Positions 46,601 through 58,367 of a DNA stretch of 64,000 nt are shown here, in pieces; position 1 is the first letter of the stretch, and every line of letters starts with the position of its first letter. The notes under the pieces were generated by a model, which was given only the letters and a program-made list of their open reading frames with translations, did no database searches and was not told where the DNA came from. Location: NCBI RefSeq assembly GCF_963583255.1, contig NC_084816.1:16479100-16543099 (forward strand), given 5' to 3'. Source of the DNA: Pyrus communis. Taxonomy: Eukaryota; Streptophyta; Magnoliopsida; Rosales; Rosaceae. The translations under genes were made by a program, and so were the position numbers.

Positions 46601-48012
46601 ATTTAAAACCTTGCTAAGCCTAGAATTCTTGGATTTGTCCAAAAACAATCTATCTGGAGTGATCCCAAAGTCATTGGAAGCACTCTCGCATCTCATGCAT
46701 TTAAATTTGTCTTTCAACAAACTCCAAGGAGAAATTCCAACAGGCGGGCCATTCGGAAACTTCTCTGCTGATTCATTTGTATCAAACGGTGCGCTCTGCG
46801 GTGCTTCCCGACTCCACGTTCCATTGTGCAAATATAAAACACAAGTTAAGTCAAATTGGAGGAAAGCTAAATATATCATCTCAGGGGTCATGTCAGTAAT
46901 ACTCCTAGCGGCTGCTGCATTGATTATGATACTATGTAAGAAAAGGAATGTTGAACTTGTAAGAGAAACTGCCTCGCTACATCAAGTTCTTTGGAGAAGA
47001 GTTTCACGCCTAGAACTTGTAAAGGCGACAAATGGATTTCATGAGACTAACTTACTTGGCACAGGGGGTTTTGGCTCAGTGTACAGAGGAGCACTTTCAG
47101 ATGGGATAAATATCGCCGTCAAGGTTTTCAATTTACAGCTAGAAGGGGCATTCAAGAGTTTTGATAAGGAATGTGAAATGCTAAGCAATATCCGTCACCG
47201 GAATCTTATTAAAATCATAAGTTGCTGTGACGAACTTGATTTCAAAGCCTTGATACTTCAATTGATGCCTAATGGAAGCCTCGAAAAGTGGTTGTATTCT
47301 CCAAACCGCTCCATGAATATCCTGCAGAGGTTGGACATAATGAAAGATGTTGCATTGGCACTAGAATATCTTCATCATGGTTACTCAATACCTGTTGTTC
47401 ATTGTGATGTGAAACCAAGCAATATACTACTAGATGATGATATGGTTGCACATGTTGCTGATTTTGGCATTGCAAGACTCATCCGCGGTGGAGATTCGAT
47501 GACTGAAACCATGACCCTAGCCACAGTTGGATATATGGCTCCAGGTGATGTATTTTGTTTAATCTTGTATATGTTGGTCTTATTAGGAGTTATAATTTTC
47601 TTTTTATCATATATAACTAAATTCACATACAAATTTTGCAGAGTTTGGGATGGAAGGAATCATTTCGACGAGAGGGGATGTGTATAGTTTTGGTATTGTA
47701 CTCATGGAGACATTCACAAAAAGGAAGCCAACGGATGAGATGTTTGTTGAGGAAATGAATTTAAGGCAATGGATTGCAGATTCATTTTTTCCAGATGCTG
47801 CTATAGATGAAGTTGTGGATGCCGATATACTTGGAATGGAGGAAGATGGTGATTTCGTGAGCAGGAGGGATTGCTTATCATCCGTTATGAGATTAGCTTT
47901 AGCTTGCTCTGCCGCATTGCCGGAAGAAAGGATTAACATGAAAGATGCCGTAGTCACACTCAATAAAATCAAGGGTAAGTATTTGAAGGACTCTGGAGGA
48001 GTGAATTCATAG
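43624..48012 (+). CDS. LRR receptor-like kinase, class XII-like non-RD (RLK2)
   Basis: Paralogue of RLK1 with identical exon lengths: 43624-44188, 44371-44442, 45095-45454, 45544-47544, 47642-48012 (GT-AG, all phase 1), 1,122 residues. This start is the only in-frame ATG before the signal peptide. Signal peptide, CNWVGVTC cap, about 25 LRRs, one membrane helix (YIISGVMSVILLAAAAL), then a kinase with GTGGFGSVY, AVKVF Lys859, HCDVKPSN Asp954, DFG Asp972. It differs from RLK1 mostly within LRRs (for example LVELGLMNNSFHG versus LADLYLKNNFFNG), as expected for diverging recognition surfaces. No disabling change seen. Intron 2 (44443-45094) holds a TA microsatellite at about 44729-44753. Intron 4 is open in frame, so if retained it would yield a receptor with a truncated kinase. 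Confidence 0.92.
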
Positions 48013-48342
48013 TTCTTTGTTCTCTATATTTTCGGATCCATTTTCTTATTGTTGTTTTTTATCTTCAAAAACTACATTATTTTCTTATAGTGACGGATAT
48101 GAAAATATGACGATATTCCTAAAATTGAATTGACATACCTGTATGCAATGAGACCAGTAGTACCAAGATTGCAATTCCAATTACACGGGTCATGGGAGCA
48201 CAATTTTATTTCAGTTAATATATCAGGAAGTGACAAACTTCTAAACTTCTACACATGCCCTTGACAAAAAATTATAGGGCAGTGAGGCTACTACTCTAGA
48301 TCAATAAATTTACTATTTAAGTTGGGTTTTTCGGCTGCTTCA

Positions 48343-50446
48343 CCAATATGTGCTCATTTTTTTAACAAAGGGAACGAAGTTACTCCAATTTTCAGCTGTA
48401 AAGATCTTTTCATTCATTCTGTAAAATGTAACTGATCTTACAGCTTTGGCCTGGGAATGGTAATAGTTAGCATGTATTTGCCATAAACCAACGTGCAAGA
48501 GAAAAGCAGATGTGTGAACACGCAACACAGAAAGGGCAAAAGAAGAAGTGTTTAACCAAAGCTATCAGAAGCCATATTTTTCTAGTTATAAGACACTTGC
48601 AATATCCAATATATGTCGAATAGAAATAAATGTTAGCTGAAATTTGATTATGTTCTTGAGCAAAGGAAGAACTTACCCTGTCAAATCCTTCATTGGTACT
48701 TCTCCCGATCAAATGTACCCCTTTCTTTGAAACACTCCATATCTGGTGCAAATCGGATCATGTTAGACTACATTGGAATTGTATAATATACCCAATAAAC
48801 AAAGCATAAGGCCAGACATTTTATCGAAGAAACCAATTGACTGACAGAATTGTAAACAGCACAAGCCACCACTAGGCACTACCACCACCCACCGGTGTAA
48901 ATGGACAGACCATGCCAATCTAAAGTAGCACGACACTAAAATACAGTATAGTGATAAAATTCTATTTTTGTTGTTTAGTAATATCAAATTATCAATTGTA
49001 TTCCAAATTTCATTAAAACAGAAAGATGGTTATTGATCAACTTGTCATATATTTCTTCTTTATTATCTGAGAATGAATTATAAGATAGTAAAAGAAGCCA
49101 ATTAAAGATTTAGCTGAGAATGAATTATAAGATACTAAAAGAAGCCTAAAAAACAGATCAATAATACCCAATATCTGTAATACTGAAAAAGCAGATTAAC
49201 CTGTTCCAAGCCCATGTTGAACCTAGAGACCCTGCACGACCTGCTGTGCCAAGCACAGCTGCATGGGCTAGTCCTACCTAACTTAAAAGCTTGAATTATA
49301 CAAATTAAATTTCTAAAGTAAGTTAAAAAAAGTACCAACAAAGCAACAAGCTAAGGAAGCATTATTAATTAACAGGCCCCGTACTTGTTGGCGTAATTCT
49401 TCTGGACTGCAAAGATAGGATGCCAGGTTATCACCATCCATCATTTCTAAGCAGCTGCAATAAAATATTTAATACGTGAACATGGTAGAATAGATACATT
49501 TAAAATCAAGCAAATGTGTAAGCAACCCTAATTATCAAGTTGGACAATGAACAAAATTCCAGTCAAAACCTTAAAACTTGGAATCTTACGAAACATGCAA
49601 AGCAGCTCCATGATGAGACAAAATTGAAGCAACAGGATCATAACCATCTCTAAGAGCACTGTTGTAGTATCAAGCTGTAAGTTCAGCAGGGTGTGCTCTC
49701 ATCTGGTACCACCAATTTTAGCTGCCAATAGAATAGAATTTTGCTTCTATTCTTGATATTTCTTTAGAATGTTAGCTGCCTTTGTAAGAATATCATCTGC
49801 ATGATGGAGCAACCAACCACTGTACCATTCCTACAACAAGTCAAGCCACTGTCAGATCTCCTAACCTCCACATTGTTTTCCAATAAGTTTAATTATGTTA
49901 TGTCAAGTATTGCATGATAAAGAACCATACATGATTTTAATTTCCACTTATACATCCATAACTGTCCTTAGTTTACTAACCAGTACATCCTATGATGGTT
50001 TTTTTTCTTTCTAGAAGACAAGCATCAATGCATTTCAGTCTTAATCAAATTGCATCTAACTTAGTGCAGTTTCTGAAGAACCCATTCCATTGTCATGACT
50101 TCATATTAAATCATTAAAACATATCTACTTTTAATCATGTTGTGTAAGAGTATTTAAGACTCCAGTAGCAAACAGTCTGCAAGTATAACCCCTAGAAGCA
50201 AATGAATTAGTTATAAGAAAAGTTCCACTAAAGATTGAAAATATATATTGCAGGCCCACGTTGTTTACAGGCACCTACACATAAGTGTTTCCTGGGTAAA
50301 GAAACAATGTGGTAGTTCAAGGATGAAAGACAAACAATGATTTCGTGCAATTTACACTAGGCTTCAGTTATGCAGAAATTTTTCATGGGAAATAATAAAG
50401 CAAGCTGCTTCCTTCAGTTTCATACAAGGAAAAAACACCCATAATC
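48343..50446 (-). pseudogene. BAM9-like beta-amylase pseudogene (copy C)
   Basis: Lies tail to tail with RLK2; its end is 330 bp from the RLK2 stop. Exons on the - strand: a truncated piece of the FLxDYGCFFL exon (50446-50395), LLHHADDILTKAANILKKY (about 49833-49590, with an internal TAG, loss of the expected GIYWW bases and a TGA), NLASYLCSPEELRQQVRGL (about 49455-49375), WSVSKKGVHLIGRSTNEGFD (about 48757-48672) and the C-terminal exon VTFYRMNEKIFTAENWSN ending MSTYW (about 48470-48343). It preserves the late exons missing from copy A. The upstream half of the gene is gone; at 50446 the sequence switches to an RLK-upstream scrap. Confidence 0.85.
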
Positions 50447-50506
50447 GAGTGTGAACTGAAGCCTAAAATTCCACATTTGGGCATCTCCAGCTGTGCAACA
50501 CAAATT
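50447..50506. repeat. RLK-upstream scrap (third copy)
   Basis: gagtgtgaactgaagcctaa through gcatctccagctgtgc repeats 1656-1716 and 40151-40205. It bridges BAM9-C and the pararetrovirus. Confidence 0.7.
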
Positions 50507-50539
50507 ACCAATATTGTTAAATTTCAATGATGATGTTTG

Positions 50540-50625
50540 GTTATCATGATGTTTCACCGAAATCACATGTTAAGACTTTGCCTTGTCTTGGCATTCCAAC
50601 TCCCAACTCTTTTAAAATTGTAACT
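50540..50625 (+). repeat. Inverted pararetroviral fragment
   Basis: About 65-85 bp on the + strand repeat, inverted, the stretch at 53385-53450 (shared segment tgccttgtcttggcattcca with one mismatch). On the + strand it reads the same peptide wording (SHVKTLP, LGIPTPNSFKIV) as the main copy does on the - strand. It fuses to the ORF1-start sequence at about 50625. Confidence 0.75.
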
Positions 50626-50744
50626 TTGGGGATATTCCAATCTCCAAAGTCAACACCTTCATCAGTTTGAAAATCAAGTTTTTGTTCTTCAGTAACAATA
50701 TCTGGAATTGTGCCTAGACTGCATCTAGAGCTAGTGCTGGCCAT
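50626..50744 (-). pseudogene. Pararetrovirus ORF1 start fragment
   Basis: Opens MASTSSRCSLGTIPDIV and continues through FGDWNIPK before the inversion joint. Its place just after the primer site fits the start of the viral polyprotein. Only about 40 codons remain. Confidence 0.45.
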
Positions 50745-51017
50745 TGAATTAGATCTAAATAATCCATAAAGTTCACAATTTAGGTAAACAAAATACAAAA
50801 AACTTAAATGCTTCACCTTCCTTGTGTATTCGCTAAACTCCTTCCCCGCTCATGCCTCTTCTGGGACTTATTGTTTAGAACACACCATACTGTTTGGTTG
50901 GGGAGTCGAACAAACAAACTTAGAAGATTAACAAATAAGATAAACTGTATAATGAAAGACTGACGATGAACCTGACTTGCAAATTAAGAAGATGCTAATG
51001 CAATTACCACTCAGTTG

Positions 51018-51029
51018 GCTCTGATACCA
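51018..51029 (-). promoter_or_regulatory. Pararetrovirus primer binding site (tRNA-Met)
   Basis: On the - strand reads TGGTATCAGAGC, complementary to the initiator tRNA-Met 3' end, between ORF2 and the next ORF1. This is the minus-strand DNA primer site known for caulimovirids. Confidence 0.75.
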
Positions 51030-51557
51030 AATGGGGATGAAAGCTATCTATTGACGATGATAGAAAGAATTGAATAAACGATTGGTCGGTATTTACCTTG
51101 AATTTGAGATACTTAATGAATTGACTGGGAATAAAATCAGTGATGATCATCATAATAAAATAATGAATTAAAATTAATGATACAGATGTAGATTTGAAAA
51201 TAATTTTATTTGAAAACTAGATTGTTGACTTACAAATTTGTCTACTGACAATTGATGAGGAAAACAATGGTGCTTGCAGGCATCCTTGATGGAAAATTAA
51301 AATACAAGTGTTTATAATTTTGACTGGATATGAGATGGAGCTGAATATTGGCTTCTGTTCTTCTTGAGAATTCGCAGAAGTCTCAGCTATGCGGTTACAA
51401 CCCTAATTTTCTTTGAATAATGAATTCTGCTTTTGTAGGAGAATGACTCTTGATGGATGGAGTAGGAATCCCGACTTGCATGTGCTAAAAGCTATAAAGG
51501 CTGGCGAATGATGATGCTTTTTACTGTGGAATCACACTGCTTCTTTTGAAATGGTGG

Positions 51558-51587
51558 ATGAATAGTAAAATTGATTTTACTATTCAT
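51558..51587. repeat. Perfect 14-bp-arm palindrome in the viral non-coding region
   Basis: atgaatagtaaaat, two bases, then its exact inverse. It lies between ORF2 and the primer site of the pararetrovirus, where leader or terminator structures are expected. Function unknown. Confidence 0.7.
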
Positions 51588-51761
51588 GAATAATGTCTTG
51601 TTGGAATGATTGCTGCTACTGCTGATGCTTCTTTTGGTGATAATATCACATGGCTTCTATTGTAGGATTTACATGGGTAAAACTTGAAATTATTACAAAT
51701 TATTACATTTTCAAATTTCAAACGAGTCTTAGGAATCCTGATAATCAGCCCACTTGATTGG

Positions 51762-52997
51762 TTAAGACGAACCGTCTGATGAGTCGGAGCTTGTTTCTTC
51801 TTCTTCATTGTGTAGCAAAGCTGCTTCTGCTATGAGCTTGTCGGCTAATTCTTTGAGTTGTGAGGATTTCTCTTTTTTCTTTGAATTAGAAGTCTTGGAT
51901 GACTTGGATTTCCCTTTGAGGGATGATGAAGGACTAATGTATGATAAGGATTGTGTTTGATCGGGAATTTCTGGCAATGCCTTTGCTATTGGTGGAGAAA
52001 TCATTGGGACAGGAACAATGGGAAAATCTGATAAGACCAGGTTGATGATTTTTTGATGATCAAATTTATCCCACCATTTGACCCACCGAGAACGATAAAC
52101 TTCACCTGTTTCAATTTCATAATTTCATTTCATAATCCAAGGGACTTTGTATTTGGCCATAAACAACGGTAGAAGTGAAATTCTGTCATTGAAACGGTTG
52201 CGATCAAATTTTTTCTGGAAACCATTTGAGAGGATTTACATGAGATCTTCTGGTAGTCAACTGGCTGTTGGGCTGTGAGTAGACCATCATGTGGGAAATT
52301 ATGATGGAAAATTTAGTCTGAAATTTCTGTCAATAGTAATAAACCATGAATGACTAAAGTCAGTTGTTTGATGAAGGAAAATGTTGGTCTAGGCTTGGAT
52401 GTAATCATAATAATTGTAGTGATTATTGGGGATGAGAACATGTTGAGTGTGAAGAGATTTGGTTTGATAAAGGGGGATTCCCCATTCTGGTTTTGAAAGA
52501 AATCTTCCAATGTGGAGGGAATGGTAAAGGATCTTGTTTTCATGGGTGTTGCTAAAGATTGGTTTTATAGCAATACTTTCTGTCTTGCTAAGAATGGCTA
52601 GGTAATATTTGAGGGTTTTGAAGGATTCAATTGGTAGGTGATGAAAGTTTGGGGGAAAAAGAATTTTGGCTATTTTATCTGGGGATTGTTTTTTATCAAT
52701 ATTGTGAGGGATGCTGAAAAGGTATTCCATTGGATTTTCCTTAACATAAGGAGATGTTTTAGCAAAGCTAGGTGTTCTGGTTGTTGAAAGGGATGGTATA
52801 GATGAATAGGGATCATAAGGATTGGTTAATGCCTTTTGATAATTTGGTCTGAGGTTGCCATTTGTGGAACCTAAGGGAGTAAAATGGTTGGTGATGGCTA
52901 AGGCCGATGAGGAATCGGGAATAGATTCCTGTTTTATTGGTGGTGGAGGTGGTAGAGTGGCTGGAAGCCTTCTTTGGCTATTGCTTTTGTCTGTCAT
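51762..52997 (-). pseudogene. Pararetrovirus ORF2-like protein, broken
   Basis: Starts MTDKSNSQRRLPATLPPPPP, a proline-rich N-terminus directly after the RNase H end, with overlapping frames. It is open to 52389, then broken; a last piece (52004-51762) is Ser/Lys-rich (SSSLKGKSKSSKTSNSKKK) with an acidic Glu/Asp/Ser end. Known florendoviruses have a second ORF of unknown function in this position; I assign it by position, not by a recognised domain. Confidence 0.5.
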
Positions 52998-53009
52998 TCT
53001 TCCCCTGCA

Positions 53010-54744
53010 ATAATTCTCTGGTTGGGAAATCGGGGATGCTATGGTGGCTGCCTTTAATGTATTCAATATCAAAATAAAAATTGTTTAATATGGCTTGCCA
53101 CTATGCAAAAAATTGTTTTGATGCAATGTTTTGAACATCTTTTTGTAAAACATGTTTTGCAGATTTGGAATTGACTCTAACTAAAAATTTTTGATTTAAT
53201 AAATCATCTTGAAATTTTCTAATGCATAATACTATACATAATATTTCTTTCTTAATAGTACTATAATTACTTTGTATAGGATTCCAAACTCTTGAATGGA
53301 AACGAACAATTTGTTCAGGAGAACCCTGAAAAGGTGAATGTTTGAGGATATCTCCATAATCAATATCAGATGCATTAGTTTCAACAATTTTAAAAGAGTT
53401 GGGAGTTGGAATGCCAAGATAAGGCAAAGTTTTAACATGTGATTTGATTTGTTTGACAAATAGAAGTATGAATGGTAGACCATGCTGGAGAATTACTCTT
53501 AAGACAATCAAATAATGGTTTACAATGTTGACGAAGATGAGGATAAAATTTAAACACATAATTCAGTGATCCAAGGAATCGTTGAAGTTGAGTTTTATCA
53601 GTAATCTGATTAGGAAATTTATCAACGAATTGGATGACTTTATCGATGGATTGGATGGTAGATTGATGGATATTGTATCCTAAAATCTAATGTTAGTTTG
53701 AAATAATTTGATTTAGATGGAGAAACAACTAATCCATTGGACTTATTCTAGCAAATAAATGTAAATGTTTCCAATGCCTGTCTATTGACCTTGAGTAAAT
53801 AAGAACATCATCAATATACATAATTGAGAAATGGCTATATTGATTAAAAATCTCATTCATGATATTTTGAAATTCACTTGGGGCATTTTTAAAGCTGAAA
53901 GGCATTACATTCCATTCATAGTGACCGAAAAGAGTTACAATAGCTGTTTTATATTTATCACTTTCATGAATTTGGATTTGCCAAAAACCAGATTTCATAT
54001 CGAATTTTGAAAAAATAACTGCTTGAGAAAGTCTATTTATCAAATTTCTTTTGTTGGGGATTAGATAGCGAATCCATTCCAAAACTTCATTCAAAGGTTT
54101 GTAGTTAATAACTAATCTAGGAGTTCCTCTTTCTAAATCTGCGTTCTTTTGAACATAAAATGCAAGGCATGACCATGGAGATTTACTTTTCCTAATAATC
54201 CCTTTATTAAGAAGTTCTTGGATTTTTGTTTTGGAGAATTCCATAACTTCTGGACTCATTTGAATTGGTCTGGCTTTAGTGTGTTGTTTTCTTTTCATCA
54301 AAATTCTGAACAGATATCATTAACAAGTTTCATTTGAAAATTATTAATGGTTTCTAACAAAGACTTATTTGTTAGCTGTTCTTCAATTCGTTTTTTTATT
54401 AATTTCTTCTTTTAGGAAATTAATTTGTTGTGATTTGTGAGCGATTAAATTAATGGATCGCAATATGCTATCCTTTTGGAGATGTCTTAATTTTTTGAGA
54501 TCTGTTACCTTGCAGAACTCAAATGTAACTTTCTGTCCTAAAACCTGGGTGGTAATCCTATCGTGATGAACCTTAAAAGGATATATGAGTGCCATAAAAG
54601 GGAGACCTAAAATGATGGGATTAGCAATATTTTTTATTAATACAAATGGGGTTTTGAAACAAACATCATTTTGGCAAACATGCGTTTTAGGTATTTCAAA
54701 ATTTAATTGCATTGGCGATTGGTTAGCAGCACTAAGTATTTCGT
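53010..54744 (-). pseudogene. Pararetrovirus protease / reverse transcriptase / RNase H remnant
   Basis: On the - strand: the end of an aspartic protease (ILGLPFMALIYPF, about 54620-54580); reverse transcriptase (54301-53729) with NYKPLNE, KFDMKSGFWQI, FKNAP and the catalytic YIDDVLIY; then, after a broken thumb region, RNase H (about 53445-53010) with IVETNASD, where family members have an Asp in place of the Asn (near 53374), and the DFPTRELLQ end. A TAG at about 53100 and frame changes between 53729 and 53560 disable it. Reverse transcriptase normally copies the pregenomic RNA; none of that is possible here. Confidence 0.85.
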
Positions 54745-55027
54745 TTGACTTTTGAAAATACTTTGCGTGTGTGTGTGTGTAAAAGCCCCTTCTTAGCTGG
54801 GATCATGTTCAACTTCAACAAAAAATGGGATGAGAGGACTATCATAGGATCTTATATTCACCGTGTAAGATCCTTGTACTCTAGAGCAAAAAAAAGGTCC
54901 TATATAATGAGTCTATGGTCCGTAGAATGTATCCCACTTTTGCTACGGTACCACTGGATTCCCACTAAGAAGCTGCTCCTATATATGTATACATGATTTT
55001 AACAACATACACGGATTGCTTTTATAG

Positions 55028-57952
55028 AACTTCCGAACGAGATAGGCAGTTTAGGTCAACTGGAGGAGTTGTTTGTGCAGTACAATGCCCTAAAAGGCTC
55101 TGCTTTTGTGCCTGTCCTCAACACATCTTCTTTGACCACTTTCACACTATTCGGGAACTACATGAGTGGCAGTCTTTCGGACAATAAATGTGAGCATCTT
55201 CCGAGTGTTCGATGAATTGATTTGGCTCAAAACCAGTTTGACGGTCTGATTCCCTCCAAACTGTGGCAATGCAAAGAGCTTCGTGAAATTTTTTTAGGGT
55301 CTAACAATTTCCATGGAAGCATACCCAAGAATCTTGGCAATTTGACCTACTTAAGCAATATTTTTCTACATGACAATAATTTAGAAGGTAATAAATTGGG
55401 GGGTGTTTTACAATCATTTTGTTTTTAGTTTTTAGTTAAATTGAAGTTAGAAAGTTAATGCAAACATGCTGAAATTATGACAGGTAAAATACTAGATGAG
55501 ATTGGTGATCTTCCACAGTTAGAGACTTTGTCACTGGGCAGTAATATTCTCTATGGGGCCATCCCATCCAAACGCTTCAATCTCTCCACGATAAGAGAAA
55601 TAGCGCTTTCTTCTAATCAGCTATCAGGTGGCCTCCCAGCAAACATAGGTCTTAACGTTCCAAACCTAGAATTCCTTTATGTAGCCAGAAACAACCTCGT
55701 GGTCGGACTACTCCCTAACCTCTCCAATGCTTCCAAGCTCAGGGAGCTAGACATGAGTGTAAACTCATTTACCGAGTTTCTTCCTATCACACTATATTCC
55801 TTGAAAAACCTCGAGTACCTTAACTTGTACTCGAATAATTTGACGATTGATGCTTCTACTCCACAAGCAAAAAGAACTCTCTCGCTTGTTTAATCTTAGA
55901 AATTTGACAGGATTATCCTTGGCAGAAAATCCACTAAACACCATAATTCCAGCTTCTCGTGGGAACATCTCTACGTCACTCGTAACTGTTGATTTAAGCA
56001 TTTCCAACATCAAGGGTAACATTCCCGTTGATATTGCCAACTTGAGCAACTTGATAGCATTAGACTTGGGAAACAATTAGTTGAGCGGAGCAATTCCAAC
56101 TCCAACTCCAACTCCAAGGCTACAAAATCTCCAAGTTTTGTATTTGAATGATAACGAATTGCGAGGACATATCCCATATGAACTCTATCAACTAAACAAC
56201 CTAGCCGAGTTACGTTTGGATGGTAATCAGCTCTCTGGTTCTATTCCATCCTGCTTGGGTACTTTGTCAGTAGCTCTAAGAAGTCTATCATTAGGTTCCA
56301 ATTTGTTAACTTCTAAAATACCATCTTCCTCATGGGAACTTAAGTATACATCATACTTGAACTTGTCATCCAATTCTCTAGTTGGACCACTCTCAAAAGA
56401 CATCCGAAAGTTGAAAGATGTGGTGGATATGGATTTATCAAATAACTCGGGAAACATTCCCCGTAGCCTTGGAGGTCTTCTGAATATGATTAATTTCTCC
56501 TTGGCAAACAATAAACTTGAAGGCCATATTCCCAGTTCATTTGAAACCATGCTAAGCCTAGTCTTCTTGGATTTGTCCACAAACAATCTATCTGGAGAGA
56601 TCCCAAAGTCATTGGAAGCACTTCTGTATCTCAAGCATCTGAATCTGTCTTTCAACAAACTCCAAGGAGAAATTCCAAATGGCGGGCCTTTTGGAAATTC
56701 TCTGCTGATTCATTTATATCAAACGGTGCACTCTATGGTGCTTCCCCACTCCATGTTCCACGGTGCAAAAATAGAACAAAAGTTAAGCCAAATTGGAGGA
56801 AAGCTAAACATATCATCTCAGGGGTTATATATCAGTAATACTCCTAGCGACCGCTGCATTGATTCTGATACTACGTAAGAAAAGGAATGTCGAAGTTGTT
56901 AGAGAAACTGCCTTGCTACATCAAGTTCTTTGGATAAGAGTTTCGCACCTAGAACTTTTAAAGGCAACAAATGGATTTCATGAGAGTAACTTACTAGGCA
57001 CCAGGGGGGTTTGGCTCAGTATACAAAGAAACACTTTCAGACGGGATAGATATCGTTGTCAAGGTTTTCAATTTACAGCTAGAAGGGGCATCCAAGAGTT
57101 TTGATAAGGAATGTGAAATGCTAAGCAATATCCGTCACCAGAATCTTATTAAAATCATAAGTTGTTGCGATGAACTTGATTTCAAAGCCCTGATACTTCA
57201 ATTGATGCCTAATGGAAGCCTCGAAAAGTGGTTGTATTCTCCATACCGCTCCCTAACTATCCTGCAAAGGTTAGACATAATGAAAGATGTTGCATTGGCA
57301 CTAGAATATCTTCATCATGTTTACTCGATACCTATCGTTCATTATGATGTGAAAGCAAGCAATATACTACCAGATGATGATATGATTGCATATGTTGCTG
57401 ATTTTGGCATTGCAAGACTCATCAGAGGTGGAGATTCGATGACAGAGACCATAACCCTAGCCACAGTTGGATATATATGGCTCCAGGTGATGTATTTTCT
57501 CAATTTTGTATATTTGGTCCTAGTAAGAGTTATAATTTTCTTTTTATCACATATAACTAAATTCACATGCAAATTTTGCAGAGTTTGGGATGGAAGGAAG
57601 CATTTCGACAAGAGGGGATGTGTATAGTTTTGGTATTGTACTCATGGAGACATTCATAAAAAGGAAGCCAACAGATGAGATGTTTGTTGGGGAAATGGAT
57701 TTAAAGCAATGGATTGCAGATTCATTATTTCCAGATGCTGCAATAGGTGAAGTCGTGGATGCCGATATACTTGGGGTGGAGGAAGATACTGATTTCATGA
57801 GCTGGAGGGATTGCTTATCATCCGTTATGAGATTAGCTTTAGCTTGTTCTGCAGCATTGCCGGGAGAAAGGATTAACATGAAAAATGCTGCAATCACACT
57901 CACCAAAATCAAGACTAAGTACTTGAAGGACTGTGGAGAAGTGAACTCTTAG
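55028..57952 (+). pseudogene. LRR receptor-like kinase pseudogene (RLK3)
   Basis: Third RLK copy, truncated: intron 2 begins at 54781 right against the pararetrovirus, and exons 1-2 (signal peptide, cap and first LRRs) are absent. Exon 3 is 55028-55387, exon 4 55484-57486, exon 5 57582-57952 (intact, 371 nt). Breaks: TGA at 55213, frame change near 55870, TAG at 56078, 1-base loss near 56699, 2-base gain near 56828, 1-base change near 57005 in the glycine loop, and 2-base gain near 57474 before APE. Key residues are also altered: HCDVKPSN has become HYDVKASN. A local (ccaact)n expansion near 56090-56112 makes a PTPTPTP run. Exon 5 and the 3' flank are close to RLK1. Confidence 0.9.
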
Positions 57953-58367
57953 TTCTTTTTGTTCTCTATATTTTCGGATCCATTTTCTTATTGTTGTTTT
58001 CAATCTGCAAAGACTACATTATTTTCTCATGGTGACGGATATGACAATATGACGATATTCCTAAAATTGAAATGTCGTACCTGGATTTGTCAATGCAATG
58101 AGACCAGTAGTATCAAAATTGCAATTCCAATTATTCTTCCCATATTTGGTAGTAAAGCATTCAGTTTCTACGGCTAACCAAATCCGTTTCAAAAATTTAC
58201 AATTCCAGCTCAAGAATGCCTGTAATGGGAATGCAAAGTTATTTCAGTCAACATATCAGGAAGTTACAAACTTCTACACATGCCCTTGTCAAAATATTAT
58301 AGGGCAGTGAGGCTGCTCCTTTAGGTAGTTCAATAAACTTACTGGTAAGTTGGGTTTTTTGGCTGCT

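Larger units (their letters stand above)
50516..54780 (-). mobile_element. Endogenous pararetrovirus, florendovirus-like (Caulimoviridae), rearranged
   Basis: Ancient viral DNA in the plant chromosome, mostly on the - strand. Order along that strand: end of the protease and reverse transcriptase/RNase H (54744 to about 53010), ORF2 (52997-51762), a non-coding region with a tRNA-Met primer site (51018-51029), then the start of a new ORF1 (50744-50626) and an inverted RNase H-side scrap (50540-50625). That order is a circular genome read through its non-coding region, as known for integrated caulimovirids. Coat and movement regions are missing apart from the ORF1 start. Many stops and frame changes make it non-functional. 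The genus is inferred from the ORF1/ORF2 layout and Rosaceae context. Confidence 0.75.

Noticed and set aside
8508..50446. Functional beta-amylase genes
   Set aside because: Every copy has stops, frameshifts or missing exons; no complete set of exons can be assembled from any single copy.
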